Shown here: positions 8,984 to 17,880 of the stretch, piece after piece
Numbering within the stretch: the stretch's first letter is position 1
Layout: every line of letters begins with the position of its first letter
NCBI GenBank assembly: GCA_965212525.1
Contig: CBDBVC010000037.1
Location: 124,001-188,000, forward strand
DNA: 64,000 nt
Reading direction: 5' to 3'
Source: SZUA-38 sp965212525
Lineage (GTDB): Bacteria; Pseudomonadota; Gammaproteobacteria; Xanthomonadales; SZUA-38
Translations under genes and position numbers: made by a program
Notes under the pieces: generated by a model
What the model was told of the DNA's origin: nothing
Seen by the model: the letters and a program-made list of their open reading frames with translations, nothing else
The model's database searches: none

Positions 8984-9295
8984 ATGAAAGTCATCTTCCA
9001 TGCCGATCATCTGTTTGAAGCCGAAATGCTGGCCGAGAAGCTGGCTGCGGCCGGCATACGTCCGTTCATCAAGGGAGGCTACCTTACCGGTGCCATGGGC
9101 GAGTTGCCAGTAATCAACCTGGTGACGATATCGGTGATTGACGATGACGAGGAGGAAGGCGCTGCCGTGATCCAGAAACACTTCGATGACATGGCAGCCA
9201 GAGAGGCACTGGAGGGCGAGAGCACACCGCTTGACGATGATGCCGGATCTCCGGATCCAGCAGACCCGACGCCCGATGCGCCAGGTCTGACCTGA
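8984..9295 (+). CDS. DUF2007 domain protein
   Basis: 103 residues. Residues 1-70 carry the DUF2007 (putative signal-transducing, PII-like fold) pattern: an N-terminal beta strand, the EAEMLAEKLAAAGI helix, then an Asp/Glu-rich region; the C-terminal 30 residues are acidic and proline-rich with no predicted fold. Function is unknown. It follows the MAPEG gene by 26 nt, and its stop codon abuts the stop of the convergent gcvPA with no gap. Confidence 0.8.
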   Translation: MKVIFHADHLFEAEMLAEKLAAAGIRPFIKGGYLTGAMGELPVINLVTISVIDDDEEEGAAVIQKHFDDMAAREALEGESTPLDDDAGSPDPADPTPDAPGLT

Positions 9296-10645
9296 TCAGA
9301 TCGCGGCAGTCAGACTGCTGACAAAAGCATCCAGATCCTTTTCGGTCTTTGTTTCGGTGACACAGACCAGCAGCAGGTTCTCGGCTTCATCATAATCGCG
9401 CGACAGCGCATAGCCGGCAACAATATTCTGTTCAGCCAGCGTGTCGATCACCTGTTCCGCGGCCACGGGCAGTTGCAGCACGGCCTCGTGGAACGTCGGT
9501 GACGTGTAACGCAGACTGATGCCATGCGGGGCCAGTTTTTCAACCAGTTTCCGCAGATTCTGATGACAGGTCGATGCAATCTGTTCCAGGCCCTCACTGC
9601 CCATCATGGCCATGTAGATGGTGGCAGCCGTCACCATCAGCCCCTGATTGGTGCAGATGTTGGACTTTGCCTTGTCACGGCGGATGTGCTGCTCTCTGGC
9701 CTGCAGGGTCAGTGTGAAGCCTTCCTTGCCGTCCATGTCTGTGGTTCTGCCCACCAGACGACCGGGGATCTGCCTGACCAGCTTTTCCTGACAGCATAGA
9801 AAGCCGAAATAGGGACCACCGGAGGACAGCGGTATGCCCAGCGGCTGCCCTTCGCCACAGACGATATCGGCACCCGACTCACCCCATTCTCCGGGCGGCT
9901 TGAGGATCGCCATGGCGAGCGGATTCACCACAGCTATGACCAGACCGCCGTGATCATGGGCAAGGTCGGTCAGCTGATCGGCCAGTTCAAGCGAACCGAA
10001 GAAATTGGGCTGTGGAATCACCAGCGCTGCAAAGGGTTCTTCGAGATATGTCGCCAGTGAATCCGCATCCAGCCGGCCAGAGCTGTGATCGAATTCCATC
10101 TCCACAATCTCGATATCGAGCACATCAACCAGCGTGTGAACCACCTTGCGATACACCGGGTTGACCGTGGCGGGCATCAGGATACGTCTGGACTTTGCCT
10201 TGCGATTGGCCCTCACGGCCATCAGAACGGCTTCGGCCAGTGCCGAGGCGCCGTCGTACTGTGAGGCATTGGACACATCCATGGCCGTCAGCGCCGTGAT
10301 CATCGACTGGTATTCATAGATGACCTGCAATGTGCCCTGACTGGCTTCGGCCTGATAGGGTGTATAGGCCGAATAGAATTCACCACGGGTGGTGATGTCC
10401 CAGATGGCCGCAGGGATATGGTGCTCGTAGGCACCGGCACCAACAAAACAGTCGGGTGTGCCGTCCTGAGCGGCTCGACGCCGCATCAGCCTCGAGATTT
10501 CCATCTCGCTCATGCCCGCGGGCAGGTTGAGCTTGCCGACTTTCAGCGACTCGGGAATCTCGTCAAACAGTTCATCGATGCTGCCGGCACCGATGATGTC
10601 CAGCATGGCCTGTATGTCCTGTTCGGTATGTGGAATAAATGGCAT
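9296..10645 (-). CDS. gcvPA: Glycine dehydrogenase (decarboxylating) subunit 1, P-protein alpha
   Basis: 449 residues from the ATG at 10645 (MPFIPHTEQDIQAML, the family's usual start); the frame stays open upstream to 10693 but that part overlaps gcvH. Family signatures include FVGAGAYEHHIPAA, TPYQAEASQGTLQ and FGGPYFGF-like SSGGPYFGFLCC. It is the N-terminal, non-PLP half of the split P-protein and needs GcvPB, encoded far away at 997-2448. It follows gcvH by 13 nt, so gcvH-gcvPA are one transcript. The 3' end touches the stop of a plus-strand DUF2007 gene. Confidence 0.95.
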   Translation of the reverse strand: MPFIPHTEQDIQAMLDIIGAGSIDELFDEIPESLKVGKLNLPAGMSEMEISRLMRRRAAQDGTPDCFVGAGAYEHHIPAAIWDITTRGEFYSAYTPYQAEASQGTLQVIYEYQSMITALTAMDVSNASQYDGASALAEAVLMAVRANRKAKSRRILMPATVNPVYRKVVHTLVDVLDIEIVEMEFDHSSGRLDADSLATYLEEPFAALVIPQPNFFGSLELADQLTDLAHDHGGLVIAVVNPLAMAILKPPGEWGESGADIVCGEGQPLGIPLSSGGPYFGFLCCQEKLVRQIPGRLVGRTTDMDGKEGFTLTLQAREQHIRRDKAKSNICTNQGLMVTAATIYMAMMGSEGLEQIASTCHQNLRKLVEKLAPHGISLRYTSPTFHEAVLQLPVAAEQVIDTLAEQNIVAGYALSRDYDEAENLLLVCVTETKTEKDLDAFVSSLTAAI

Positions 10646-10658
10646 GTCTGTTAACCGT

Positions 10659-11045
10659 TCAGTCTTCCAGCGATGCCTCGTAGGCATCGGCATCCATCAT
10701 GTCGTCAAGCTGGGATTTGTCATCCGGAGTAATCACGAACAACCAGCCATCTTCGTAGGGTGATTCGTTCACCAGTTCGGGTGAATCCTCGAGCTTGTCA
10801 TTGATGCTGACCACTTCGCCTGCAATCGGTGCGTACACGTCCGAGGCCGCCTTGACCGACTCGACTACGGCAGCTGCATCCTCCTTGTCGAATGTATCCC
10901 CCGGCTCTGGAAGTTCAATGTAGACCAGATCGCCCAGTGCTGATTGCGCATGATCCGAAATACCAATCCTGACGTTGCCGTCATCCTCCATTCGGGCCCA
11001 CTCATGTGATGACAAGTACCTGGCTGATTTATCAATACTGCTCAT
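10659..11045 (-). CDS. gcvH: Glycine cleavage system H protein
   Basis: 128 residues, normal length. It carries the lipoyl-lysine K65 in ESVKAASD, flanked by the two-strand hammerhead lipoyl fold; LSSHEWARM and SPYEDGWLFVI are family signatures. The lipoyl arm shuttles the aminomethyl group from the P-protein to GcvT, then is reoxidised by lipoamide dehydrogenase (not in this window). GAGGTAGGA lies just before the ATG. It starts 183 bp after gcvT ends, so it may have its own promoter; gcvPA follows by 13 nt. Octanoylation and sulfur insertion would depend on LipB and LipA encoded at 27.6-29.3 kb. Confidence 0.97.
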   Translation of the reverse strand: MSSIDKSARYLSSHEWARMEDDGNVRIGISDHAQSALGDLVYIELPEPGDTFDKEDAAAVVESVKAASDVYAPIAGEVVSINDKLEDSPELVNESPYEDGWLFVITPDDKSQLDDMMDADAYEASLED

Positions 11046-11217
11046 GTTCCTACCTCTGGCTGAAACTGGATCGGGTTAGGTTGACGTTCGGGGCAGATCC
11101 CGACCATATTGTGTTCCACCGACCGCCCCGGTACCCGCACAGCCTTGACGGTTGCTGGCGAAACACAAGAAAAATCAAAGCGCGATTCTATCACCATTCA
11201 CTGGCCAAAACGCCACT

Positions 11218-11243
11218 GAATCGACCGATTACAGGGTCGATTC
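11218..11243 (-). terminator. Perfect 9 bp stem-loop spanning the gcvT stop codon
   Basis: The arms GAATCGACC and GGTCGATTC are exact inverted repeats with an 8 nt loop that holds the gcvT TAA. On the minus strand the stem is followed by AGTGGCGTTTTGG, only a weak T-run. It may be a weak terminator or attenuator before gcvH, or an mRNA-stabilising hairpin; the sequence alone does not decide. Confidence 0.45.
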
Positions 11244-12320
11244 ACCATTTTTCACAAACGGTGGCCTGACCACACGTGCCTTCAGCGACTTGTTGCGCAC
11301 CGCAACCGTCACTTCATCACCCGGTGAGACCGCAGCAGGCAACCTGGCCAGTGCAACTGAACGCTCGGTTGTGGGCGAAAAACTGCCGGAGGTGATCACC
11401 CCCTCACCCGCTTCACAATGCACCACCTGACCGTGTCTGAGCACACCCCGGTCCTCGAGAACCAGTCCTGTCAGTTTTCGTTCAACACCAGACGCCTTCT
11501 GAGACTCAAGCACCTTGCGACCATTGAAATCGCGATCAGGTGGATCCATCGCCACCGTCCAGCCCAGCGCCGACTCCAGCGGAGTTACGGTTTCATCCAT
11601 GTCCTGACCGTACAGATTCATGGCGGACTCGAGCCTGAGTGTATCCCGCGCACCGAGTCCGCAGGGCTGCACTGACTGGCTGGCAAGGTCCGTCCACAGG
11701 CGTACGGCTGTCTCGGCCTCACAGATGATTTCATAGCCGTCCTCACCGGTGTATCCGGTTCGTGCCACAAAATAGGGGTTCAGCTGAATGGCACTGAATC
11801 GCTTCAGCTGACGCGCTTCATCGGCCTCTTCCGGTCGCAACAATGAATGGAAGAAACCACGCGCATTCGGTCCCTGAAGGGCGATCATGGCCAGTTCCGG
11901 TCGTTCGGTGACGCTGATGTCAAAGCCCTCAGACTGCTGATTGATCCAGTTCAGGTCATTGTCCCGTGTTGATGCATTGACCACCATTCGAAACCATTCC
12001 TCGTCCAGATAGTAGACAATCAGGTCGTCAATCACACCGCCTTCCTGATTCAGCATGCAACTGTAGAGCGCACCGCCTGTTTCGGTGACCTTGTCGATGT
12101 TGTTGGCCAGCAAGCGGCGCAGAAAATCCCGGCAGCCCTTGCCTTCCAGATCGATCACGGTCATGTGCGAGACATCGAACATGCCAGCATTCTGTCTGAC
12201 GGCATGGTGTTCATCAATCTGTGAACCATAATTGATTGGCATATCCCAGCCGCCAAAATCGACCATTCTGGCCTTTGCTTCCAGGTGCAGTGAATGCAAT
12301 GGTGTTTTTTTCGGTTCCAT
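11229..12320 (-). CDS. gcvT: Glycine cleavage system aminomethyltransferase (T protein)
   Basis: 363 residues from the ATG at 12320; the frame extends to 12362, but MEPKKTPLHSLHLEAKARM is the usual start of the family. It transfers the methylene group from aminomethyl-GcvH to tetrahydrofolate and releases ammonia. GGWDMPINYGSQ and HHAVRQNAGMFDVSHM are strong signatures, and RTGYTGEDGYEI is the folate-binding region. It is the first gene of the gcvT-gcvH-gcvPA run and lies 149 bp after a cobalamin adenosyltransferase gene. Its stop codon falls in the loop of a perfect 9 bp hairpin. Confidence 0.97.
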   Translation of the reverse strand: MEPKKTPLHSLHLEAKARMVDFGGWDMPINYGSQIDEHHAVRQNAGMFDVSHMTVIDLEGKGCRDFLRRLLANNIDKVTETGGALYSCMLNQEGGVIDDLIVYYLDEEWFRMVVNASTRDNDLNWINQQSEGFDISVTERPELAMIALQGPNARGFFHSLLRPEEADEARQLKRFSAIQLNPYFVARTGYTGEDGYEIICEAETAVRLWTDLASQSVQPCGLGARDTLRLESAMNLYGQDMDETVTPLESALGWTVAMDPPDRDFNGRKVLESQKASGVERKLTGLVLEDRGVLRHGQVVHCEAGEGVITSGSFSPTTERSVALARLPAAVSPGDEVTVAVRNKSLKARVVRPPFVKNGESTL

Positions 12321-12469
12321 GGTGTCTCCATCAACAATCCGGACAGGCTCCGGTTGTGCCAAACTGAGTCGGTGACCTGATCAATGCCACCACACATCCG
12401 ATCGGGCTGGCATCCGCACCACGGATTACCGTTGTCGACCGGATGCGCGCTTGTATCGCGTGAAGAGGG

Positions 12470-13030
12470 TCAGGCGTCAGGTTTGCGGTGTTTATTATCC
12501 CATAATTGCTCTTCGAAGCCACCGCTTGCCGTGAGTTTTCGGGCAACGACAAACAGCAGATCGCTGAGCCGGTTGAGGTAGCGGATAGCCAGAGGACTGA
12601 CTGCCTCCAGGCTGGACAGTGACACCAGTCGCCGCTCTGCACGTCGACAGATGGTGCGAGCCAGATGACACTGGGCTGCGGCCTGGCCACCGCCAGGAAG
12701 GATGAATTCCTTCAGTGGTGGCAGGTCTTCGTTAATCCTGTCGAGTGCGGTCTCCAGCATGGAAACATCGTCATCCGACATCATCACCGATTCCGGTATG
12801 CACAATTCTCCGCCAAGATCGAAAAGATGATGCTGCACCGACACCAGCAGCTCGTTAAGATCGTCCTGATCCGACAAGGCAATCACCACCCCCATGGCAC
12901 TGTTCAGCTCATCCACGGTGCCGTAGGCCTCGACACGCAGTGCATCCTTGGAGATGCGACTGCCATCACCCAGCCCGGTTGAACCATCATCGCCCGTACG
13001 TGTGTAAATCTTGGAAAGTCTGTGACCCAT
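12470..13030 (-). CDS. Cob(I)yrinic acid a,c-diamide adenosyltransferase, PduO type
   Basis: 186 residues. ATP:corrinoid adenosyltransferase that makes adenosylcobalamin from cob(I)alamin. The N-terminal ATP loop YTRTGDDGSTGLGDG and the C-terminal RRAERR helix are diagnostic of the PduO family, and the VDELNSAMG helix fits too. It lies between ampE and gcvT on the minus strand. It fits with the riboswitch-controlled BtuB-like importer at 22.3-24.1 kb: one brings in corrinoid, the other converts it. No cobalamin biosynthesis genes are seen in this window. Confidence 0.94.
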   Translation of the reverse strand: MGHRLSKIYTRTGDDGSTGLGDGSRISKDALRVEAYGTVDELNSAMGVVIALSDQDDLNELLVSVQHHLFDLGGELCIPESVMMSDDDVSMLETALDRINEDLPPLKEFILPGGGQAAAQCHLARTICRRAERRLVSLSSLEAVSPLAIRYLNRLSDLLFVVARKLTASGGFEEQLWDNKHRKPDA

Positions 13031-13096
13031 GCTGTTGTCCTGTATTGGTAGCCTGCTTGCGTGACTTAAAGGCAGCGGCGCAGACCCTTGGCAAAT

Positions 13097-13984
13097 CTAA
13101 TTGAGCCAGTTGAACAGTATCATCAGCGCAATGACTGTCAGCCAGCAGGCGACACAGCGCCATACCAGAGACATGGCTGCATTGACCTGTTCAAGCTTGC
13201 CCTCGTAATCGTGATCGAATGCCTCCTCAACCTCGTCACCGGCCACCACCATGGCGAAACCGACGCAGGGGTAGAACGCATAATCCCAGGTGAGCAGTGA
13301 CTTGTGCTGTGACACGAAATGTTCTCGCCAGGAGGTAATCACACGCTCAAAATCACCCACCAGTGCCAGCGCCAGGCTGGCCAGCGCGGCTGGCAGCAGA
13401 TCTATCCAGCCAATGACTGATTTGGCCAGGGCCAGCTGTGGTCCGTTCAGCAGCCTGCGATTGACCGGATCCGAGACCTGAGAATGAATCAGGCGGAAGC
13501 CGATGGCACCGGCGGCACCAAACACCAGAAACCAGAAAATGACGCCAAACCAGCGAACCAGTGACTGGTAGAATATGCCCTTGATCACCGACTCATGATC
13601 ATGTCGCCCCACCGGATGACGGTAATCACAGGCCAGGCGTTCGGCCCTTCGGTCACGTTCCTCATCCGTTTCAGCATCCAGATAGTCCTTGACGTCACTG
13701 TCCAGATCACGCGAACCCAGCGAAAATACCAGCACCACGGTGGAAAAGATGAACCACGCTGCCGTCGAGCCAGACCGGAACAGCAATTGCGCCAGCACCA
13801 CCAGCGACAGAACCATCAGCATCACCAGCACACTGTTGAGCCGCCATTTGCCGATACCCGCCAGCTTGAGGAGCGCATGCCCCCGGTCGGTCAGGAAGCG
13901 GATCACCAGCCTTCGCTGACGTCGCCAGGTCCTGCCAAAGAAATGGGCGATCAGGTAGGACAGAATGATGATCCAGAGACTCAT
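13097..13984 (-). CDS. ampE: AmpE-like inner membrane protein
   Basis: 295 residues, about four to five hydrophobic segments, belonging to the AmpE/CobD-like membrane family. The conserved IKGIFYQSLVRWFGVIFWF and GWIDLLPAALASLALALVGD segments are the AmpE signature. In enterobacteria ampE lies with ampD and modulates beta-lactamase induction; here there is no ampD next to it, so the physiological role is uncertain. Its start codon overlaps the nudC stop by 4 nt (ATGA), indicating translational coupling. Confidence 0.82.
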   Translation of the reverse strand: MSLWIIILSYLIAHFFGRTWRRQRRLVIRFLTDRGHALLKLAGIGKWRLNSVLVMLMVLSLVVLAQLLFRSGSTAAWFIFSTVVLVFSLGSRDLDSDVKDYLDAETDEERDRRAERLACDYRHPVGRHDHESVIKGIFYQSLVRWFGVIFWFLVFGAAGAIGFRLIHSQVSDPVNRRLLNGPQLALAKSVIGWIDLLPAALASLALALVGDFERVITSWREHFVSQHKSLLTWDYAFYPCVGFAMVVAGDEVEEAFDHDYEGKLEQVNAAMSLVWRCVACWLTVIALMILFNWLN

Positions 13985-14895
13985 GTTGTGATCCAGTCGT
14001 TGATGTGTCTATCGTGTCGCAGCCGGCACCAGTTGGCAAGCAGGTGATAGGAAATGGAAAACCGGGTAGACAACTTGATCGTGCCCTGCCGTACTGATGC
14101 TTCCAGCTCGTCTACACTGAACCATCGGGCATCTTCCAGTTCAGTGCCACAACGGATTTCCGGGTTGTCGGCGCGGGCATAGAATCCAAGCATCAATGAG
14201 GCCGGGAAGGGCCAGGCCTGGGAATGCTGATAACTGACTTCAGCGATGGTCACGCCCGACTCTTCATTCACTTCCCTGGCCACAGCCTGTTCGATGGATT
14301 CTCCAGGCTCGACAAATCCGGCCAGTGTGGAATAGACGCCTTCAGGCCAGCCCGGCTGCCTGCCCAGCAGACAGCGGCCCTCGTGCTCTGTCAGTACGAT
14401 GATGGCCGGCTCCAGCCGAGGAAACGATTCATAGCCGCACTGCGGGGCTACGCACTGCATTCGGAAACCGGCCGCATCCAGCCGGTTGGCGGTTCCACAA
14501 CGGCTGCAGAATCGATGGTTGCGCCACCACAGCTCCACTGCCCTGGCGTATATGGACAATTCGAACTGGCTCTCGTCCATTCTCATCAGTGCCGAGCGAG
14601 ATGAGAATCGGTGCCCCGGCTGGTTCAGAAAGGATGGTCGTGATGCCTGATCGACACTGACACAGAAATAGCGTGTGTTGTCCTGAACGCCGAGAAAGGC
14701 GTACTCACCCAGGAATTCAGGGATGTCATCGGGAACGAAGGTCAGCAACCTGCAATCCAGGCCGCCATGGTTGACCAGCAGGTCACCTTCACTGACGACA
14801 ATCACACGGGCACGATGGGAACGTAACTGCCTGCTTACCCAGTCCGCATCGTCACGCTGTTCTGAATAACGTTCCAGTGTACTGGTATGAATCAC
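13981..14895 (-). CDS. nudC: NAD(+) diphosphatase / NAD-cap decapping Nudix hydrolase
   Basis: 304 residues if translation starts at the GTG at 14895, which has AGAAGGG 6 nt upstream; an in-frame ATG at 14925 has no visible Shine-Dalgarno. It hydrolyses NADH/NAD and can remove NAD caps from RNA. A four-cysteine zinc ribbon (FCSRCG followed by CVAPQCG) precedes the Nudix domain. The Nudix box reads GFVEPGESIEQAVAREVNEE, and the NudC-specific SQPWPFP motif is present as SQAWPFPAS. It overlaps ampE by 4 nt and lies downstream of erpA on the same strand. Confidence 0.95.
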   Translation of the reverse strand: MIHTSTLERYSEQRDDADWVSRQLRSHRARVIVVSEGDLLVNHGGLDCRLLTFVPDDIPEFLGEYAFLGVQDNTRYFCVSVDQASRPSFLNQPGHRFSSRSALMRMDESQFELSIYARAVELWWRNHRFCSRCGTANRLDAAGFRMQCVAPQCGYESFPRLEPAIIVLTEHEGRCLLGRQPGWPEGVYSTLAGFVEPGESIEQAVAREVNEESGVTIAEVSYQHSQAWPFPASLMLGFYARADNPEIRCGTELEDARWFSVDELEASVRQGTIKLSTRFSISYHLLANWCRLRHDRHINDWITT

Positions 14896-14946
14896 CGTTT
14901 TCCCTTCTGGCCGCAACGGATGCATGTCCGAAACCGTTTGGCCGTA

Positions 14947-15288
14947 TCAGGCGATGGCGAATGATGAACCACAGCCACAGGTGGTTGTGGCATTCGGATT
15001 CCTGATGACAAACTGTGCACCCTGCAGGTTTTCACTGTAGTCCACTTCGGCACCCATCAGGTACTGGAAACTCATCGGATCAACCAGCAGCACAACACCA
15101 TCATTCTCGATACTGATATCGCCGTCCTCAGAGGATTCGTCGAAGGCAAAACCGTACTGGAAACCCGAACAGCCGCCACCGGAGATATAGACTCTCAGTT
15201 TCAGGTCCGGGTTCGATTCTTCCAGCGCAAGAGACCGCACCTTGGCGGCGGCAGCGTCGGTAAACTGGATGTGTTGCTCGGTGCTCAT
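14947..15288 (-). CDS. erpA: Iron-sulfur cluster insertion protein
   Basis: 113 residues from the ATG at 15288 (MSTEQHIQFTDAA), with AGGG immediately upstream; an in-frame TTG at 15303 overlaps the bactofilin stop and is less likely. A-type Fe-S carrier with the three cluster ligands C40, C104 and C106 (ISGGGCSG and TTCGCGSS). It delivers clusters to essential apoproteins, plausibly including LipA in this window. It lies 12 nt after the bactofilin gene in a minus-strand run that starts with pepQ. Confidence 0.97.
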   Translation of the reverse strand: MSTEQHIQFTDAAAAKVRSLALEESNPDLKLRVYISGGGCSGFQYGFAFDESSEDGDISIENDGVVLLVDPMSFQYLMGAEVDYSENLQGAQFVIRNPNATTTCGCGSSFAIA

Positions 15289-15299
15289 GACCCTGGTTT

Positions 15300-15707
15300 T
15301 CAACCTGTTTTCTTGCTGTCCTTGCTGCTGGTATTGTCGCTGGCCAGGGAAACGTGGGGTTGTTTCTCCTCGTGAATCAACTGGCCATTCACGCGTGCAC
15401 CCAGCTGCATCTCGATGCTCTGGTAATAGATATTACCTGTGATCCTGGCATTGGCCTGAAGTTCAATTTTCGAAGTGGCCACCAGATCACCATCAACCAC
15501 GCCGTTGATCACCAGATAAGGCGCCGTTACCTTGCCCTTGATCTTGCCTGTTTTCATCAGACGGAATTCGCCGTCTTTCTGATCGATGGCCTCGATGGTG
15601 CCATCAACCGAACCCTGCACATACAGGCCTGACTTGAAACGAATGTCACCAGTAACGGAGGATTCCTCACCGATGAGTGTGTCTATCTGGTCTTTTTGAT
15701 CTTTCAT
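15300..15707 (-). CDS. Bactofilin (polymer-forming cytoskeletal protein)
   Basis: 135 residues from the ATG at 15707; a longer start at 15740 would overlap the upstream gene by 14 nt. The central region (about residues 10-115) is the bactofilin right-handed beta-helix, recognisable by regularly repeated hydrophobic/glycine turns such as GDIRFKSGLYVQGSVDG and ITGNIYYQSIEM. Bactofilins polymerise without nucleotide and organise cell-envelope sites, often with peptidoglycan hydrolases. Neighbours are a DUF6776 membrane coiled-coil protein and erpA, an order I associate with other gammaproteobacteria. Confidence 0.93.
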   Translation of the reverse strand: MKDQKDQIDTLIGEESSVTGDIRFKSGLYVQGSVDGTIEAIDQKDGEFRLMKTGKIKGKVTAPYLVINGVVDGDLVATSKIELQANARITGNIYYQSIEMQLGARVNGQLIHEEKQPHVSLASDNTSSKDSKKTG

Positions 15708-15726
15708 GTTGGTCTCTGTCTCTCGG

Positions 15727-16467
15727 TTAGTCCTGAACATTTGTCTTCAGTTCGCTTACCAGTGTATCCCATTCAAATTGCTGCACGATGTCATCGCGGT
15801 TGCGCCGCCCCTCAGGGCTGACTGTGATTTTTACAGTCATTGGTGAAAACCCTTCGGGTATCGCCAGCGTGCCCGTCAACCTCTGAAAATACTTGAACTC
15901 GAAGGCCAGTGACGTGTTGTCATCGGTGACCGGATTAATCTCGCTAACCTGCCCGTCGTCCAGACCTGACAGTGCAATCTGCACCGTACCATTGACGATT
16001 TCCGCCTTTTCGAGGTTTTGTGACAATGTCAGATTATAACCATAAATGGACCCTGATGGCGTATTCTCAAGCTGCAGCTCATGAATACCCAGTCCTCGAC
16101 GAACACCACCGGCCTCCAGCAGGCGCTGATAGAATTCGATGTCATCAGAAAGATCCGACAGTCGCGCTTCAGCCTGTTTCAGGTCAATTCTCAGCTGATC
16201 ATTGGCAGATGAGGTAATCTGGGATTCGCGCTCGGCGATAACCAGAGACCGCATCAACTCCTCATTTGAGGCAGACAGTTCGCCGACTCGGGACTCGGAC
16301 TGCTCCAGTCGCTGGCCCAGGCTGTCATTCAGTCTGGGCAGCAGATACCAGGCCAGTGCCGCCATCGTCAGTGCAGTCAGCACGACCGATAACACCACCA
16401 GTGTGCCTCGACGCAACTGCTTGCCACGGGTCTGACGCGTGATGATGAATTGCGGGTCGTCAGACAT
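15727..16467 (-). CDS. DUF6776 family single-pass membrane protein
   Basis: 246 residues. A short cytoplasmic N-terminus (about 1-20) is followed by one membrane segment (about 22-45), a heptad-rich coiled coil (about 50-120) and a periplasmic beta-rich domain (about 125-246). This layout and the conserved FYQRLLEAGGVRRGLGI segment match the DUF6776 family, whose function is unknown. Its start overlaps the pepQ stop by 8 nt, and the bactofilin gene follows 19 nt downstream; membrane anchoring or partnering with the bactofilin is plausible but inferred only from position. Confidence 0.82.
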   Translation of the reverse strand: MSDDPQFIITRQTRGKQLRRGTLVVLSVVLTALTMAALAWYLLPRLNDSLGQRLEQSESRVGELSASNEELMRSLVIAERESQITSSANDQLRIDLKQAEARLSDLSDDIEFYQRLLEAGGVRRGLGIHELQLENTPSGSIYGYNLTLSQNLEKAEIVNGTVQIALSGLDDGQVSEINPVTDDNTSLAFEFKYFQRLTGTLAIPEGFSPMTVKITVSPEGRRNRDDIVQQFEWDTLVSELKTNVQD

Positions 16468-17773
16468 GCTGGCTGAAACTCTCGCGTGTCAGGTTCACCG
16501 GTGCCTGCTCAGTGACGATGATGTCGTCCTCGATTCGGATACCGCCGTAGGGAATCATGGCGTCAATCCGGTTCCAGTCGACGGCCCCTGAATTACCGGA
16601 TGACCTCAGTGGTGCCAGCAGCGATGGAATGAAATACAGCCCGGGCTCTATGGTCAGTACATGACCTGCTTCGAGATTTCGTGTCAGCCTCAGGTAGGGG
16701 TGGCCTTCGGGGCGATCGATGGTATCGCCGGCTTCCGATGCCTGAAAACCGCCGACATCATGCACCTGCAACCCCAGGAAATGGCCCAGCCCATGAGGGA
16801 AGAACGGTGTGCTCAATCCGGCGGTGACGATGTCGTCGGCCGGCATGCTGATCAGACCGGAATCTGACAGCACCTCGGCTATGCAGTGGTGCGCACTCAG
16901 GTGCAGATCCCGGTAATCCACTCCGGCCCGGGCCGAGTCAACCAGAAACCGCTGCTTCTCATCCATCTGTGCGATCAGGTCAGCAAACTCACTATCATCA
17001 TTACACCAGGTTCGCGTGATGTCCGAAGCATACCCGTGATACGAGGCACCGGCGTCAATCAGGAATGATCGATGCTGATCCGGGCAGTCACGCTGCTGAA
17101 CCTGATAATGCAACACGGCACAATGCTCGTTCAGCGCCACGATGTTGCCATAAGGGAGCTGGTTTTCAGTCTGCTCGCAGGCCTGCATGTAGATCGTATT
17201 GATGCCAGCTTCACTATCACCTTCGCTGAAGGCCTGGGCTGCAGCCAGGTGACCGGTGACAGCGATGTCACTGGCCTGCCTGAGACAGGCCTGTTCATAG
17301 GCCGTCTTGATGGCACGCTGGTAATGCAGAATATTGATGACATTGTCAGGATTGACTGCAGCAAAACCAGGGTTGGGCATCAGATCTGCCTCGCCCAGTG
17401 CGACAATCTTCTCGGCCGGCAGATCAAAGTGTGACAGAAAATCATCGGTTGATGAGGTGACCACAATGTCAAACTGGCCTGTCCAGAACCCGTCGGGTGG
17501 TGACGGTGGCAGATGCCAGTAATCATCCGGCAGGTGATACACCAGCACGGGCTTTCTGCCAGCCCTGCAGTAAATCCAGCTATGCGGATGCTCTGTCAGT
17601 GGTGCCCAGTACTTGAACAGCGGGTTGGGCTGGAACGGATGCGGGCGATCGTCCTGGAAGTGGTATCGCAGCTCACCTGAATAGATGGCAATGGCCTGGC
17701 TTGAGGTCTTTTCCAGCACGTGATCGAATCGCTGGCGCAAGGTCGAAATGTGTTGTTGGTAGATTTCTTTCAT
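16460..17773 (-). CDS. pepQ: Xaa-Pro dipeptidase
   Basis: 437 residues. M24-family dinuclear metallopeptidase that cleaves dipeptides with C-terminal proline; homologues also hydrolyse organophosphates. The pita-bread fold metal ligands are visible: Asp in LIDAGASYHGYASDITRTW (both Asp), His in HGLGHFLGLQVHDVGG, Glu in LTIEPGLYF and Glu in GGIRIEDDIIV. The N-terminal FKYWAPL and PDDYWHLPP motifs are PepQ-specific. It heads a minus-strand run with DUF6776, bactofilin, erpA and nudC, overlapping the next gene by 8 nt. Confidence 0.95.
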   Translation of the reverse strand: MKEIYQQHISTLRQRFDHVLEKTSSQAIAIYSGELRYHFQDDRPHPFQPNPLFKYWAPLTEHPHSWIYCRAGRKPVLVYHLPDDYWHLPPSPPDGFWTGQFDIVVTSSTDDFLSHFDLPAEKIVALGEADLMPNPGFAAVNPDNVINILHYQRAIKTAYEQACLRQASDIAVTGHLAAAQAFSEGDSEAGINTIYMQACEQTENQLPYGNIVALNEHCAVLHYQVQQRDCPDQHRSFLIDAGASYHGYASDITRTWCNDDSEFADLIAQMDEKQRFLVDSARAGVDYRDLHLSAHHCIAEVLSDSGLISMPADDIVTAGLSTPFFPHGLGHFLGLQVHDVGGFQASEAGDTIDRPEGHPYLRLTRNLEAGHVLTIEPGLYFIPSLLAPLRSSGNSGAVDWNRIDAMIPYGGIRIEDDIIVTEQAPVNLTRESFSQHV

Positions 17774-17880
17774 CTGTCCGCATCTGTCGAATCAGCACGA
17801 TCGGGCATTATGGCATGATAGACGCCCGCGACATACCCGCACTTGCATGCTTCACCATTGCAGCGATTCGATACTGGAAT

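Noticed and set aside
12321..12469. Glycine riboswitch before gcvT (also checked at 11046-11228 before gcvH)
   Set aside because: Neither leader shows the conserved glycine-aptamer core; no tandem aptamer pattern could be found.
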